From CAYJWS01 sp964373925 (GTDB taxonomy: Bacteria > Patescibacteriota > Patescibacteriia > Buchananbacterales > GWA2-38-13), in the NCBI GenBank assembly GCA_964373925.1, contig CAYJWS010000033.1, positions 1 through 13,169 on the forward strand: 13,169 nucleotides of DNA, read 5' to 3'. The notes under the pieces were generated by a model. It had not been told where the DNA came from. It ran no database searches and was given only the letters and a program-made list of their open reading frames with translations. Positions 12,783-13,169 of the stretch are shown here, piece by piece (the stretch's first letter is position 1; each line of letters begins with the position of its first letter). The position numbers and the translations under genes are program-made.

Positions 12783-13058
12783 TTATAACATTTTTGCCAG
12801 AACATCTTCATGGCTTAAAATTTTATATTCAATTTCTTCGACCTTCACGTCTTCTCCGGAATATTTTCCAAAAAGAACGCGATCGCCAATTGCAAGATTG
12901 AGTTTCAATATTTTTTCTCCGTCGCCAATAGCGATAATTTTTCCCTCCGCCTTTTTTTCTTTATCAATGGTATCAGGAATAATAATTCCCGATTTTGTGC
13001 TTTCTTCGGATGTCATCGGTTCTACGACCACCCGATTGCCCAATGGCTGTAACTTCAT
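12783..13058 (-). CDS. groES: Co-chaperonin GroES (Hsp10, Cpn10)
   Basis: Encodes 91 aa, a few residues shorter than most GroES. It forms the seven-subunit lid of GroEL. LQPLGNRVVVEP (3-14) is the family N-terminal signature. The mobile loop that docks on GroEL covers about 17-31 (EESTKSGIIIPDTID). GDRVLFGKYSG (58-68) and EYKILSHEDVLAKM at the end are typical. It leads the operon, directly behind a promoter and CIRCE operator. No Shine-Dalgarno precedes the ATG. Confidence 0.97.
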   Translation of the reverse strand: MKLQPLGNRVVVEPMTSEESTKSGIIIPDTIDKEKKAEGKIIAIGDGEKILKLNLAIGDRVLFGKYSGEDVKVEEIEYKILSHEDVLAKML

Positions 13059-13093
13059 AGTGTATGAATGTTAATTATTAATTATGCTGTAGT

Positions 13094-13120
13094 TTAGCAC
13101 TCTAACTCTAGGAGTGCTAG
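13094..13120. promoter_or_regulatory. CIRCE operator (HrcA binding site)
   Basis: TTAGCACTC (13094-13102), a 9-nt spacer and GAGTGCTAG (13112-13120). This is the CIRCE consensus TTAGCACTC-N9-GAGTGCTAA with a single change at the last base. It lies at the predicted transcription start of groES. In the known system HrcA binds it and represses groESL until heat or misfolding titrates GroEL. Confidence 0.95.
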
Positions 13121-13127
13121 TAGACAC

Positions 13128-13156
13128 ATAGTATTATATACTACAGCAAGTGTCAA
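13128..13156 (-). promoter_or_regulatory. groESL promoter
   Basis: A perfect -35 TTGACA (13151-13156), a 17-nt spacer and TACTAT (13128-13133), placing the start at the edge of the CIRCE element, where bound HrcA would block it. A second TTGACA (13162-13167) and a TATAAT (13133-13138) lie in the same stretch but are 23 nt apart, so they pair less well. Confidence 0.75.
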
Positions 13157-13169
13157 GACCTTGTCAAGG

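Noticed and set aside
13133..13167. groES promoter using TATAAT 13133-13138 with TTGACA 13162-13167
   Set aside because: The spacing would be 23 nt (or 12 nt to the other TTGACA), outside the usual range; TTGACA-N17-TACTAT fits better.

Overview
This window looks like a chromosomal segment from a small-genome bacterium of the Candidate Phyla Radiation (Patescibacteria), most likely Parcubacteria-like. The inference rests on the CPR-type T4SS-pilin-like secreted protein, the pairing of phosphoenolpyruvate synthase with pyruvate kinase, a free-standing four-helix-bundle (23S rRNA intervening-sequence-type) protein, the many short GC-rich palindromes in AT-rich spacers, and the rarity of Shine-Dalgarno sequences. 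This is inference; there is no rRNA gene or phylogeny to confirm it. All recognisable genes lie on the minus strand, so transcription runs from high to low coordinates.

Layout in transcription order: (1) 13169-11015: a classic chaperonin operon, promoter + CIRCE operator + groES-groEL + a strong hairpin terminator. (2) 10948-9150: a small DUF4870-like membrane protein overlapping pyk by ATGA, in a two-gene unit with its own promoter. (3) 9149-8881: a palindrome-rich spacer. (4) 8874-5190: ppsA, a four-helix-bundle protein gene bounded by 20-bp perfect inverted repeats, and lgt, closely spaced and probably co-transcribed. The lgt gene carries an in-frame palindromic-repeat insertion. (5) 5189-4600: gene-free DNA with several degenerate palindromic repeats and a 38-nt perfect palindrome followed by a T-run. 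(6) 4598-3984: an intact MntA-type nucleotidyltransferase followed by the wreck of its HepT-like partner, fused to a C-terminal relic of a second, divergent lgt. (7) 3914-3498: a pilin-like secreted membrane protein with a promoter placed for a leaderless mRNA. (8) 3345-14: a three-gene membrane locus: an unknown two-TM protein, an unknown proline-rich one-TM protein and an SPFH/flotillin-like protein. It has a strong promoter, an internal terminator-like hairpin and a final terminator.

Functionally the window mixes housekeeping (protein folding, lower glycolysis/gluconeogenesis around the pyruvate-PEP node, lipoprotein lipidation) with envelope-associated genes of unknown role and remnants of accessory DNA. 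The most interesting parts are the SPFH membrane locus (the only genes here with strong Shine-Dalgarno sequences), the inverted-repeat-bounded four-helix-bundle cassette, the repeat insertion inside lgt, and the decayed toxin-antitoxin/lgt junction. I see no CRISPR array, tRNA, rRNA, transposase or phage gene.
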